NCBI GenBank assembly: GCA_002493325.1
Contig: DKYL01000029.1
Location: 14,644 to 27,863 of the forward strand
Length of the DNA: 13,220 nucleotides
From: Ruminococcaceae bacterium UBA7101
Lineage (GTDB): Bacteria; Bacillota; Clostridia; Oscillospirales; Acutalibacteraceae
Reading direction: 5' to 3'
Shown piece by piece: positions 1 to 7,426 of this stretch. The translations under genes were made by a program, and so were the position numbers. Position 1 is the stretch's first letter; each line of letters begins with the position of its first letter. Under the pieces are notes generated by a model. That model was not told the origin of the DNA and ran no database searches. It saw nothing but the letters and a program-made list of their open reading frames with translations.

Positions 1-7
1 AAGCATT

Positions 8-13
8 TATAAT
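8..13 (+). promoter_or_regulatory. possible -10 element for the symporter gene
   Basis: A perfect TATAAT lies 31 bases before the ATG at 45. A matching -35 hexamer would fall outside the window, so this cannot be confirmed as a promoter. In AT-rich DNA such a hexamer is common by chance. Confidence 0.3.
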
Positions 14-44
14 GAATATGTAATTAAAATTAAGGGGTAAAATT

Positions 45-1757
45 ATGGAACAAAAGGAAAGCTTGGGTACAAAAATCACAACAGGTGTTGCCACACTTAA
101 AAAGCATTGGAAAACGCCGCCTGACGGATATTATGTAAATTACAAGGAATTTCTTAATATGGCTCTGGGCAGCGGCTCTGTTTCATTTTTAAGTGTTATT
201 ATAAGCTGGACAACAATTGCAATAAATATTCCTATGATGATAAGCTATTTTAAAGTATCAACAGGATTTGTATTTATTGCAGGTATTGTTGCTTCACTTT
301 TCGGCTTGGTGAGAGCACCTATTCTTTCTATGATGATTGATAATTCAAATTCAAAGAAAGGCAAGTTTAAGCCATTTCTGCCTTGGACCTCTATACTGAC
401 CGTTCTTTGCTTTACATTTATTCCTTTTATACCGCAGGCATGGGTTGATAATATACTTTTCAGTTTTGACATTCCGTCTATTCCCGTTTTTGCAGTTGCC
501 GCATCGCATATTGAGGTTTCTCTTGCAAGCTTTATAATGTTTATGCTTATACAGATAGGCACATTTTTCTATACGCTTTTGACACAGTGCCTTGTAGGAA
601 TAGAGCAGACAATATCTCCTGTATCGCAGGAAAGGGCAAATATCGGAGCATTCAAAGGGCTTATTTCAAATATTCCGTCATCGGTTGTAAATATTATTAT
701 TCCACTTGTTGCAGGGATTGTTTTTGCAAGCAGCGCAGACCCGATGAATAATATTGAACTGTACCGCTGGGCATTTCCAATCTGCGGCATAGGCGGTATT
801 GCTTTTGTTTTCTTTGCGTATTTCGGCACGGAAGAAAGAACGGTTGTGCATAAGGAATATGTTGCAAAGGTTAAGTTCAGCGAAGGTGCAAAGCAGTTAT
901 TCACAAATAAATATTTCTGGATTATTACTATATTTAATATCGTTGTGGGTATCAGAGGTAATATCAATATGTACCTCTGGATTTGTAATTACGCAATCGG
1001 CGGTCAGAGCGGTGCCTTTGCATTAACCGTTTGCAATATGGTGCTTAACAATGCACTTGTTCCCGGTATGCTTGTGGGACCGTGGATGATTAAAAAAATG
1101 GGCAAGCGCAATGTTATGCTCTTATCAACTGTAGGTTTTACCTTAATGGCATTTATGCAGCTGTTCACGCTTAAAAGCCCTTATCTGATGCTTGTTGCGG
1201 TTTTCTTCCAGAATTTATTTAATGGTTTAAGCTATATTGCAACAATTATGGTTCCTGATGTGCTTGACTATCAGCAGTGGAAAACAGGGAAGCGTCTGGA
1301 AGGCTTCTGGCAAAACTGCAACGCTTTTGTAATGACCCTGTGCGGACTTTTTACAAGTGCGCTTATGCCGCTCTTTATGAGCTTCGGCGGTGTAGGCTTC
1401 GGTGATAATATTGATACAGCACTTAAAAATCCGGATATTATGTACGGAACCTTCAAAAGCGTTACATGGCTCGGTATAATTGCATCTGTAATCTGTGTTA
1501 TACCGATTATTTTCTATGACCTGTCGGAGAAAAAGCATGCCGATTATATCCGTGCTTTAAAGATTAGAGCAGTGGTTGAGAACTATAAAAACAATGAGAT
1601 TACCAATGAAGATATTTTATCCCTCAAGGATATTATAAATTATGCAAATGAAAATAATAATCAGTTTGTACTTGATGAACTCAATAAGCATACCGTAATC
1701 CAATCCATACTCAACACAGAAACACAGACAGCAGCAGATGCAATTATTATGAATTGA
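45..1757 (+). CDS. GPH-family (MelB-like) sugar:cation symporter, MFS
   Basis: This is an integral membrane protein of 570 residues, rich in hydrophobic segments consistent with about 12 transmembrane helices. Residues 99-114 (D99, N100, then KGKFKPFLPW) match the cytoplasmic loop 2-3 signature of the glycoside-pentoside-hexuronide symporters, where an Asp and a Gly-Lys-(Arg/Lys)-Pro run are typical. The family imports glycosides, pentosides or hexuronides with Na+ or H+. The protein is longer than the usual 450-500 residues because of a hydrophilic tail of about 80 residues from residue 491 onward, predicted cytoplasmic, and a polar N-terminal stretch of about 30 residues. The ATG at 45 is supported by AAGGGG at 32-37, seven bases upstream. 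It is followed by a strong terminator and stands apart from the rightward operon. Its likely role, by neighbourhood only, is to bring in the oligosaccharide that the signal-less glycosidases downstream cleave. Confidence 0.88.
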   Translation: MEQKESLGTKITTGVATLKKHWKTPPDGYYVNYKEFLNMALGSGSVSFLSVIISWTTIAINIPMMISYFKVSTGFVFIAGIVASLFGLVRAPILSMMIDNSNSKKGKFKPFLPWTSILTVLCFTFIPFIPQAWVDNILFSFDIPSIPVFAVAASHIEVSLASFIMFMLIQIGTFFYTLLTQCLVGIEQTISPVSQERANIGAFKGLISNIPSSVVNIIIPLVAGIVFASSADPMNNIELYRWAFPICGIGGIAFVFFAYFGTEERTVVHKEYVAKVKFSEGAKQLFTNKYFWIITIFNIVVGIRGNINMYLWICNYAIGGQSGAFALTVCNMVLNNALVPGMLVGPWMIKKMGKRNVMLLSTVGFTLMAFMQLFTLKSPYLMLVAVFFQNLFNGLSYIATIMVPDVLDYQQWKTGKRLEGFWQNCNAFVMTLCGLFTSALMPLFMSFGGVGFGDNIDTALKNPDIMYGTFKSVTWLGIIASVICVIPIIFYDLSEKKHADYIRALKIRAVVENYKNNEITNEDILSLKDIINYANENNNQFVLDELNKHTVIQSILNTETQTAADAIIMN

Positions 1758-1778
1758 ACCGGTCAAAGCATATATAGT

Positions 1779-1812
1779 AAAAGGTCTTACCGTTTTTCGG
1801 TAAGACCTTTTT
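1779..1812 (+). terminator. rho-independent terminator between convergent genes, probably bidirectional
   Basis: A perfect 14-bp stem (arm AAAAGGTCTTACCG at 1779-1792, partner at 1798-1811) encloses a five-T loop. The arms end in A/T runs, so each strand reads as a stem followed by a U tract. It sits between the symporter stop at 1757 and the end of the leftward araC gene at 1820, so it can end transcripts arriving from both sides. Confidence 0.93.
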
Positions 1813-1819
1813 ATAATGA

Positions 1820-2668
1820 TTAGAACTTTAGCTTGCGGAATTTGCCGGGTGAAATACCTTCACTGTCAGTAAAAAAGCAAATAAAATTTGATTCACTGTT
1901 AAATCCCGTTTCGTATGCGATAGAAGCAACAGTCATATCTGTTTTTTGCAGCAGGTATTTTGCTTTATTCAGGCGCGTTATCAAAACATAATCGTATGGT
2001 GAAAAGCCGGTCTGCTGCTTGAACACTCTTGAAAAGTGTGATGTGCTCATATGTGTTTTATCTGCAAGCTTTTGCACAGTGAGCTTTTCATTCAGATTTT
2101 CGGCTATGTAATTTTTTATTTCCTGCATATTGTCTTCATAATCACTTTCGCCCTTGCTCCTTATGCTTTGCGGATTTAAAAGCTCAGCGAACAGCTTGTA
2201 AATGTCAAGTGACATATTCAGTTCTGACGGCGGATTAACACCGCTGATACTGTCATATATACGAAAAAGCAGTTTTTTTACATGATTTATATCACGGCAT
2301 TTTACAAGATTTCCTTCAGCCTTTTCAATTTCTTCAAATAAATCAAAGCTGTTTGCCCCGCCGATATGAATCCATATGGATTCAAAATTATCGTTTGTAT
2401 AATATTCATGTGGCTGATAGCAGTCAAGAATAACAGTATCTCCTGCTCTTGCCGTTATATGTTTATCATCTTTAACAAATGTAAAGGTGCCGTTAATAAT
2501 ATGTGTAATCAGTAGACTGTTATAGTTTTTTCTGATTAAATGATATCCTTTAACACAGAAAAAATGCCCTGCGCTAATCGGATAATAGTATAGTTTTTTT
2601 GCAGTCTGTGATGGAGAGGAGAAATATACTTCGGATTTTTTCAATACACCTGTTTCAGTTGATTTCAT
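1820..2668 (-). CDS. AraC-family transcriptional regulator
   Basis: The product has 282 residues, the normal size for a two-domain AraC regulator. Residues about 25-150 form a cupin-type effector domain; residues 74-90 (ARAGDTVILDCYQPHEYY) are the usual AraC-binding cupin strand pattern. Residues about 182-282 form the DNA-binding domain with two helix-turn-helix units, around 196-216 (LTVQKLADKTHMSTSHFSRVF) and 245-267 (MTVASIAYETGFNSESNF), ending in the family-typical ISPGKFRK. The ATG at 2668 is preceded on the minus strand by GGAG (2676-2679) seven bases upstream. The gene is divergent from the catabolic operon and has its own near-consensus promoter at 2745-2773. The expected role is a ligand-responsive activator of the rightward operon, perhaps also of the symporter gene. 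The ligand is unknown. Confidence 0.93.
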   Translation of the reverse strand: MKSTETGVLKKSEVYFSSPSQTAKKLYYYPISAGHFFCVKGYHLIRKNYNSLLITHIINGTFTFVKDDKHITARAGDTVILDCYQPHEYYTNDNFESIWIHIGGANSFDLFEEIEKAEGNLVKCRDINHVKKLLFRIYDSISGVNPPSELNMSLDIYKLFAELLNPQSIRSKGESDYEDNMQEIKNYIAENLNEKLTVQKLADKTHMSTSHFSRVFKQQTGFSPYDYVLITRLNKAKYLLQKTDMTVASIAYETGFNSESNFICFFTDSEGISPGKFRKLKF

Positions 2669-2725
2669 AAAAATACTCCATAATTTACTATGATAGGATT
2701 TCTAAATTTTTTGATTGATTTTCGC

Positions 2726-2736
2726 AAGCATTGCTT
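2726..2736. promoter_or_regulatory. candidate operator: inverted repeat AAGCA-T-TGCTT
   Basis: An 11-bp inverted repeat with five-base arms sits over the -35 zone of the rightward promoter and near the predicted start of the leftward transcript. An overlapping frame reads GCAA-GCA-TTGC (2724-2734). The position suits a regulator that controls the operon and its own gene. Such short repeats also arise by chance, so this is only a candidate. Confidence 0.3.
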
Positions 2737-2754
2737 TTATGTTCATTATATAAT
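2726..2754 (+). promoter_or_regulatory. probable activator-dependent promoter of the rightward operon
   Basis: A perfect -10 TATAAT lies at 2749-2754. The hexamer 17 bases upstream (AAGCAT, 2726-2731) is a poor -35. A weak -35 with a good -10 is typical of promoters that need an activator such as an AraC protein. The -10 overlaps the leftward -10 because ATTATATAAT (2745-2754) is a perfect palindrome. The predicted leader to the first start codon at 2796 is about 35 nt. Confidence 0.6.
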
Positions 2755-2773
2755 CAAAGTATAGCAAAGTCAA
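2745..2773 (-). promoter_or_regulatory. sigma-A promoter for the araC-type gene
   Basis: On the minus strand the -35 TTGACT (2773 to 2768) and the -10 TATAAT (2750 to 2745) are separated by exactly 17 bases. This predicts a start about 70 nt before the araC ATG. Both hexamers are at or near consensus, so basal regulator expression should be strong. Confidence 0.8.
2755..2770. promoter_or_regulatory. candidate AraC half-sites: CAAAGT direct repeat, 10-bp spacing
   Basis: CAAAGT occurs at 2755-2760 and again at 2765-2770, one helical turn apart. AraC-type proteins contact successive major grooves through two HTH units, so repeats in helical phase are suggestive. The pair lies between the leftward -35 and the shared -10 and downstream of the rightward -10, so binding here would more naturally repress than activate. 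Confidence 0.25.
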
Positions 2774-2783
2774 TTTTTTTATG

Positions 2784-2789
2784 AGAGGT
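2784..2789 (+). promoter_or_regulatory. ribosome binding site deciding the phosphoesterase start
   Basis: AGAGGT lies six bases before the ATG at 2796. It lies inside the reading frame if the in-frame ATG at 2781 is used, and that upstream ATG is preceded only by a T run with no Shine-Dalgarno match. This favours 2796 as the true start. Confidence 0.7.
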
Positions 2790-2795
2790 AATATT

Positions 2796-3851
2796 ATGAG
2801 AAAGTTTTTTACCAAAAAGCCTGTAAAGATAATTATAAGTATTATTGCTGCTCTTGCAATTCTGGTTTGTATCTGTAATGCATATTTTGCATCTGTTGCA
2901 CTCAAGGAGCAAAAGGGTATTGCCGTTTGTGATGAATGGTCAAGCAGTGATACATATACGCCTGATTATGCCCAGAGTATTGAAATCGGAAACGATGATT
3001 TTAAAATTCTTTGCCTTACGGATATTCACATTCGCAATCACGGCACCTTTGCAGCAGCTTTGGGAGTGAATTTCATTCTTGACGGTATGAGTGAAATTCA
3101 GCTTAAAAAGCTGATTAAAAATGTAAATCCTGATTTGATAATTGTCGGCGGTGATACTGTTCTTACAGCCTGGAATGATATCTGCACCCAGCAGTTCTGC
3201 AATTTTATGGAAAAGTTTGAAATCCCTTGGGCACCGATTTTCGGCAATCACGATTATGAGGGCAGAGCAGATAAAGCAAAGCTTGCTGAAATTTACGAGG
3301 CATCAGCGCATTGCCTGTTCAAAAGCGGTCCTGAAGGTATGAACGGAATGGGCAATTATATTGTGAATTTAACAAGAAATGATAAGCCTGTTTATTCCTT
3401 ATTTATGATTGATGACGGTCAGTTCAGAGTTGTTGACGGTCAGATTACAGACGGCGGTGTCGGCGAAAATCAGATTGAGTGGTACAAATGGGCAGTAAAC
3501 GGAATTAAGGAAACAAGCGGCAATGCTGTTCCTAATATGGCATTTATGCACGTGGCAGTTCCTGAATATGTTCAGTTTGAGGATGATTTTGAAATGGGAA
3601 TGCGCGGCGAGGATACCTATACTGCTAAAATGAATGATGGATTTTTCAGCGTTTTTAAAGAAAACGGCGGTACACATATGTTTGCCGGTCATGACCATAA
3701 CAATAATTTCATAACGGAGTTAGACGGAGTAACCTTAGGATATATGACCAAGAGCTCATATAACTGTTATTTCACATTTGATGCTCTTGGCGGTACTGTT
3801 TTAACTCTTGACAAAGATAATCATGTGAATATAGAAATTGCGGAATTTTAA
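2796..3851 (+). CDS. membrane-anchored calcineurin-like metallophosphoesterase
   Basis: The product has 351 residues from the ATG at 2796. Residues 1-9 are basic and 10-32 hydrophobic without a clear cleavage site, so it is probably an N-terminal anchor with the catalytic domain outside the membrane. All metallophosphoesterase blocks are present in order: D76-x-H78, GGD at 118-120, GNHD at 150-153, H252, and GHDH at 298-301. The dinuclear metal site therefore appears complete. The overall pattern resembles the DCR2/purple-acid-phosphatase-like branch. The family hydrolyses phosphomonoesters or diesters; the actual substrate cannot be read from sequence. It is the first gene of the catabolic operon, 15 nt before the next start, which suggests a role on the same substrate or in phosphate supply, but this is inference. 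Confidence 0.85.
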   Translation: MRKFFTKKPVKIIISIIAALAILVCICNAYFASVALKEQKGIAVCDEWSSSDTYTPDYAQSIEIGNDDFKILCLTDIHIRNHGTFAAALGVNFILDGMSEIQLKKLIKNVNPDLIIVGGDTVLTAWNDICTQQFCNFMEKFEIPWAPIFGNHDYEGRADKAKLAEIYEASAHCLFKSGPEGMNGMGNYIVNLTRNDKPVYSLFMIDDGQFRVVDGQITDGGVGENQIEWYKWAVNGIKETSGNAVPNMAFMHVAVPEYVQFEDDFEMGMRGEDTYTAKMNDGFFSVFKENGGTHMFAGHDHNNNFITELDGVTLGYMTKSSYNCYFTFDALGGTVLTLDKDNHVNIEIAEF

Positions 3852-3857
3852 AGGGTG
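3850..3857 (+). promoter_or_regulatory. ribosome binding site deciding a TTG start
   Basis: AAAGGGTG overlaps the stop codon of the phosphoesterase gene and sits nine bases before a TTG at 3867. The alternative GTG at 3855 lies within this motif and has no other Shine-Dalgarno upstream, so TTG is preferred. Confidence 0.55.
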
Positions 3858-3866
3858 ATAAATAAA

Positions 3867-5072
3867 TTGAAAACAAATGCTACTTATTTTGTAAATGATG
3901 AAGAAAAGCCGATAAGATACGGTGAAATAAATCTGATAAATCCTGCCCGTGAAAGACTAAGAGGTGAGCCGAAGAAAGAAGGAATAAAGGCACTTCCTGT
4001 TTTCTGCGGCTTTTGCGGAACAGATTTTGAGCTTATGAAAATGGGTAGGGCGTGCAAGCTTAATTTCAAATTTCCGCTTGGTGAAAGCAGGCTTATAAAC
4101 GGGCACGAGGGTGTTGTATGGGTACCGAGTGAGAAACGCTTTGCCATCGTTTTAATTCGTGGCGGCGACAGCTATGATCCTACCCGTTTTACTGAAGATG
4201 AAACATATTTTGAATACGGTTGTGATGGTGCAGACGGTATTTTCTGTGATAAGGGCTACTTTAATCCTGATATGCTTTTGCATTTGCCGAGTAAATATGA
4301 CGGTTTAACTGAATTACCGCTGTCACTTGCAAAAAAACTTGTATTTTCAGACCCGTATGCCTGTGCAATTTTTCAGCACGAGCGTATGTGTGATATAGGT
4401 GCTGCACAGAATTTCAGAATTGAAATGGCAAAGTGTAAATGTGATGATCAGCAGGCGAGAAGTCTTGCCTATGACAGCACCTTTGACCGAGTTGTTATCT
4501 TTGGTCTGGGCACAACAGGACTTTTTGTCGGCGATCAGATAAGACGAAATCACAAAAATGCAAAAATATTATTTGTTGCGAGAAGCAGTGAAAAAAGTAA
4601 AAAGGCTGAATTTGCAAAAGCAAATCTAAAGGCAGATTATCTGTCATCTGCAGATATGACTGAAAGTGAAATTGCACAGAGCATTATAAAAAGACTTGGT
4701 GCAACGGCAACGGTTTTTGTCGGTACATCAGGTACAGAGCTGGAAAGCAGACTTGCTTTTGAATACGGCGTTCTCGGATGTAATGGAATTTATAACAGCT
4801 TTTCCCTTGGACCTAAGGTTACATATGACACAATGCCGTTCGGCTTTAAAAATCAGATAATACTGGCATCCATCAATTTTACACAAAAGCATATGGAAGA
4901 GGCTATAGAAATTTTGTGTGAAAGTAATTTTGATGAGCTTGTTGAACTGATAGATAAGGAAGAATTTATTGCTGACCCTGTCTATGCTTATGAAAACAGA
5001 ATTTACAGCAAGGGTGCTCCGCTGAAAACAGCAGTGCTTTGGAACAAAGATTATATTGATGAGGAAAAATGA
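3867..5072 (+). CDS. divergent glucose-dehydrogenase-like MDR oxidoreductase (candidate sugar 1-dehydrogenase)
   Basis: The product has 401 residues from TTG 3867 (405 from GTG 3855). The N-terminal GroES-like domain carries GFCGTDFELM (C50, D53) and GHEG (H80, E81), as in the glucose 1-dehydrogenase branch of the medium-chain dehydrogenases. The Rossmann domain begins near residue 208 with GLGTTG (213-218). The end of the second beta strand reads FVARSSEK with no acidic residue, suggesting NADP(H) over NAD(H). Two oddities: the four-cysteine structural zinc lobe is absent, replaced by an unusual stretch around 95-135 with C119 and C127, and the usual LxEP zinc-site Glu appears as FSDPYACA (D162). 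By context it may oxidise a free L-sugar such as L-galactose or L-fucose at C1 to the lactone. The family call is firm; the substrate is inference. The next gene overlaps its stop. Confidence 0.78.
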   Translation: MKTNATYFVNDEEKPIRYGEINLINPARERLRGEPKKEGIKALPVFCGFCGTDFELMKMGRACKLNFKFPLGESRLINGHEGVVWVPSEKRFAIVLIRGGDSYDPTRFTEDETYFEYGCDGADGIFCDKGYFNPDMLLHLPSKYDGLTELPLSLAKKLVFSDPYACAIFQHERMCDIGAAQNFRIEMAKCKCDDQQARSLAYDSTFDRVVIFGLGTTGLFVGDQIRRNHKNAKILFVARSSEKSKKAEFAKANLKADYLSSADMTESEIAQSIIKRLGATATVFVGTSGTELESRLAFEYGVLGCNGIYNSFSLGPKVTYDTMPFGFKNQIILASINFTQKHMEEAIEILCESNFDELVELIDKEEFIADPVYAYENRIYSKGAPLKTAVLWNKDYIDEEK

Positions 5073-6097
5073 TGAAAGCGATTGAAATAACAAAACCATT
5101 TGAAATTAAAATTGTTGATAAGGAAATGCCTGCGGCAAAGGAAGGCGAGGCACTTTTAAAGGTGCTTTACTGCGGTATCTGCGGTGCTGATGTTGCATCC
5201 TATACAGGCAACCAGCCTTTTACTACATATCCGAGAATACCCGGTCACGAATTTTCTGCACAGATTGTTGAAATTCCGAAAAATGATAAGGGCTTGAAAA
5301 AAGGGGATATTGTAACCTGTAATCCTTATTTTAACTGCGGTGCGTGCTATTCCTGTAAGCGTGGTATCGTTAATGCCTGCACGGATAATCAGACTATGGG
5401 TGTTCAGCGTGACGGCAGCTTCCAGGAATATATCACAATGCCTGTTGAAAGGATTATTGACGGTAAAGGCTTAACTGCCGAGCAGCTCGCACTGATTGAG
5501 CCTTTTTCAATCAGCAATCATGCTTTGTCAAGAGCAGAGGTCAAGCAGGGTGATAATCTGCTGATAATGGGTGCAGGTCCCATCGGTCTTTTTGCACTGC
5601 TTAAAGCAAAGGCAATGGGCGCAAGAGTTGCTGTTGCCGATATGCTTCCAAGCCGTCTTGCACTTGCAGAAGAATATGGCGCAGATTTAATAGTCAATGT
5701 AAAAGAAAAGGATTTACAAAGCGAGTGTAATGTCTTTACAGACGGCAACGGCTTTGATGTTTGTGTTGAAGCCTGCGGTGCACCTGAAACTTTTTTGAAT
5801 TGTATTGACAATGCGGCGCATGGTGCTAATATTATTCTTATAGGCAATGGCAAGCGTGAAACCACCTTTGTTCATTCGGTTATCCTGAAAAAAGAGCTTA
5901 ATATTTTCGGCAGCCGCAATGCATTTACAAAGGATTTTGAAGAGCTGATTGACCTTGTTAAAAGAGGAAAGGTTGACCCGCTTAAAATGATTAGCGGTGT
6001 TTATGATGCCTGTAATGCAAAAACTGCTTTTGATGCGCTTGTTCATAATGACGGTTCGCTTGCAAAATTGCTTATTAAATTTTCAGATGCGGAGTAG
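5072..6097 (+). CDS. Zn-dependent dehydrogenase, probable L-galactonate 5-dehydrogenase (LgoD/YjjN-like)
   Basis: The product has 341 residues and is a canonical medium-chain alcohol dehydrogenase. The catalytic zinc ligands are C37 (in GICGAD), H59-E60 (GHE) and E143 (ALIEPFS). The structural zinc cysteines C89, C92, C95 and C103 are all present. The nucleotide fold has GAGPIG (167-172), and D190 at the end of beta-2 predicts NAD. The segments GNQPFTTYPRIPGHE and ALIEPFSISNHALSRA closely recall E. coli YjjN, which oxidises L-galactonate to D-tagaturonate, as remembered and not aligned. The following uxaB and uxaA genes would use exactly this product. Two ATGs occur in tandem at 5069 and 5072; GAGG at 5061-5064 is better spaced for 5072, though 5069 gives the classic ATGA overlap. 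Other polyol or L-threonine dehydrogenases share these motifs, so the substrate rests on context. Confidence 0.82.
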   Translation: MKAIEITKPFEIKIVDKEMPAAKEGEALLKVLYCGICGADVASYTGNQPFTTYPRIPGHEFSAQIVEIPKNDKGLKKGDIVTCNPYFNCGACYSCKRGIVNACTDNQTMGVQRDGSFQEYITMPVERIIDGKGLTAEQLALIEPFSISNHALSRAEVKQGDNLLIMGAGPIGLFALLKAKAMGARVAVADMLPSRLALAEEYGADLIVNVKEKDLQSECNVFTDGNGFDVCVEACGAPETFLNCIDNAAHGANIILIGNGKRETTFVHSVILKKELNIFGSRNAFTKDFEELIDLVKRGKVDPLKMISGVYDACNAKTAFDALVHNDGSLAKLLIKFSDAE

Positions 6098-6100
6098 ATT

Positions 6101-7426
6101 ATGAAAGAAAAAATTATACAGTTCGGAACAGGTAATTTCCTGCGCGGTTTTGCAGATTGCTTTGTTGATAAACTGAACAAAGAAAATCTCTATGACGGAA
6201 AAATTGTGATTGTATCTCCGACAGATTCCAAGCAGGTTGATATAATCAATGCACAGCAGGGCAGGTATAACCTGTATCTTCGCGGTATTGAAAACGGCAA
6301 AGAAATCTGTGAACGAACAGAGATAAACGCAGTCAGCCGTGCGATAAATCCTTACAGAGATTTTAATGCTTATCTTGCACTTGCAGAAAATCCCGATTTC
6401 CGATTTATCATTTCCAACACAACCGAAGCAGGAATTGCTTTTTCTGCCGAAGATAAATTTGCACATAAGCCTGCAAAATCCTTTCCTGCAAAGCTGACAC
6501 AGCTTTTGTATGAAAGATACAAATTAGATTTAAACGGTTTTGTAATTCTTGCCTGTGAGCTGATTGATGATAATGCCGAACAGCTTGAAAAATGTGTGCT
6601 TGCATATGCAAGGCTTTGGAATTTGGGTGAAGATTTCTGCAGTTGGGTGATAAATAAAAATGATTTCTGCAACACTCTTGTTGACAGAATTGTAACGGGT
6701 TATCCAAAGGATGAGGCAGAGCAGTTATGCAAAGAAATCGGATATAATGATAAATTGCTTGATACAGCAGAGCCGTATCACCTTTGGGTAATTGACGGTA
6801 ATTTTGAAAATGAATTGCCTTTGCAGAAGGCAGGTCTTAATGTTATCTGGACGGATAATGTTTCTGCGTATAAAAAAATGAAGGTGCGTATTCTGAACGG
6901 CTCTCATACCTCGTTTGTTTTTCCTTCCTTGCTGTGCGGTGTTGAAACCGTTAAGCAGAGTCTTGACGATAAGGCTTTGAATATATTTTTAAATACCTGT
7001 CTTTATGATTATATATTGCCTGCTCTTGGTGAAACAGCAGAAAACAGGCAGTTTGCGAATGCAGTGCTTGAACGCTTTGCAAATCCGTACATAAAGCATA
7101 TGTGGCAATCCATTTCTCTTAATTCCGTAAGCAAATTCACGGCAAGAGTTCTGCCGACAATTACGGATTATACGGATAAGAATAATGCTTTGCCAAAGCC
7201 CCTTGTATTTTCCCTTGCCTGTCTTATTGAATATTACAAAAATAATGAAGTGCAGGATGATAAATGGGCAGTGGAATACATAAGGAATCATTCCGTAAAG
7301 GATATTCTGTCAAATGCAGAATTATGGGGCTGTGACTTATCCGCAGTGTTTGATATGGTTGATGAAAGTCTGTGCAGAATTCACAGTGACGGAATAAGAG
7401 AGGCAATGGAATGGGCTTTGTTATAA
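6101..7426 (+). CDS. uxaB: tagaturonate reductase (altronate oxidoreductase)
   Basis: The product has 441 residues, a little shorter than the E. coli enzyme of about 480. It belongs to the mannitol dehydrogenase family of long-chain dehydrogenases. The N-terminal QFGTGNFLRGF (7-17) is the dinucleotide-binding glycine motif typical of UxaB. The catalytic Lys-x4-Asn-x2-His pattern is K261, N266, H269 within KVRILNGSH. Residues 194-202 (VDRIVTGYP) and 224-233 (EPYHLWVIDG) are further family blocks. The enzyme reduces D-tagaturonate to D-altronate with NADH in the cytoplasm. It starts three bases after the LgoD-like gene and overlaps uxaA by 16 nt, placing it between supplier and user of its metabolites. 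A fructuronate reductase (UxuB) is the alternative, but the uxaA partner and N-terminal motif favour UxaB. Confidence 0.87.
   Translation: MKEKIIQFGTGNFLRGFADCFVDKLNKENLYDGKIVIVSPTDSKQVDIINAQQGRYNLYLRGIENGKEICERTEINAVSRAINPYRDFNAYLALAENPDFRFIISNTTEAGIAFSAEDKFAHKPAKSFPAKLTQLLYERYKLDLNGFVILACELIDDNAEQLEKCVLAYARLWNLGEDFCSWVINKNDFCNTLVDRIVTGYPKDEAEQLCKEIGYNDKLLDTAEPYHLWVIDGNFENELPLQKAGLNVIWTDNVSAYKKMKVRILNGSHTSFVFPSLLCGVETVKQSLDDKALNIFLNTCLYDYILPALGETAENRQFANAVLERFANPYIKHMWQSISLNSVSKFTARVLPTITDYTDKNNALPKPLVFSLACLIEYYKNNEVQDDKWAVEYIRNHSVKDILSNAELWGCDLSAVFDMVDESLCRIHSDGIREAMEWALL

Noticed and set aside
1..13. AAGCAT next to TATAAT at the left edge as a shared operator with the control region at 2726
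   Set aside because: The spacing to the -10 differs (1 versus 17 bases), the second arm of the inverted repeat is missing, and such hexamers are common in AT-rich DNA.
245..967. Two minus-strand open frames of about 105 and 132 codons inside the symporter gene
   Set aside because: They lie fully within a well-supported membrane protein gene, have no ribosome binding site evidence and resemble no family; they are antisense shadows.
2781..2795. Upstream in-frame ATG for the phosphoesterase
   Set aside because: It has only a T run before it, while AGAGGT is placed correctly for the ATG at 2796; the extra residues would also lengthen the polar end before the anchor.
3855..3866. GTG start for the first dehydrogenase
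   Set aside because: The only good Shine-Dalgarno overlaps this codon, so TTG at 3867 is better placed; GTG cannot be excluded.
4728..5099. Minus-strand 123-codon frame over the dehydrogenase junction
   Set aside because: It spans the end of one clear gene and the start of another, with low-complexity Phe/Ile-rich content; antisense artefact.
3867..6097. The two dehydrogenase genes as a tandem duplication
   Set aside because: Their zinc sites, cofactor motifs and lengths differ strongly; they belong to different MDR branches.
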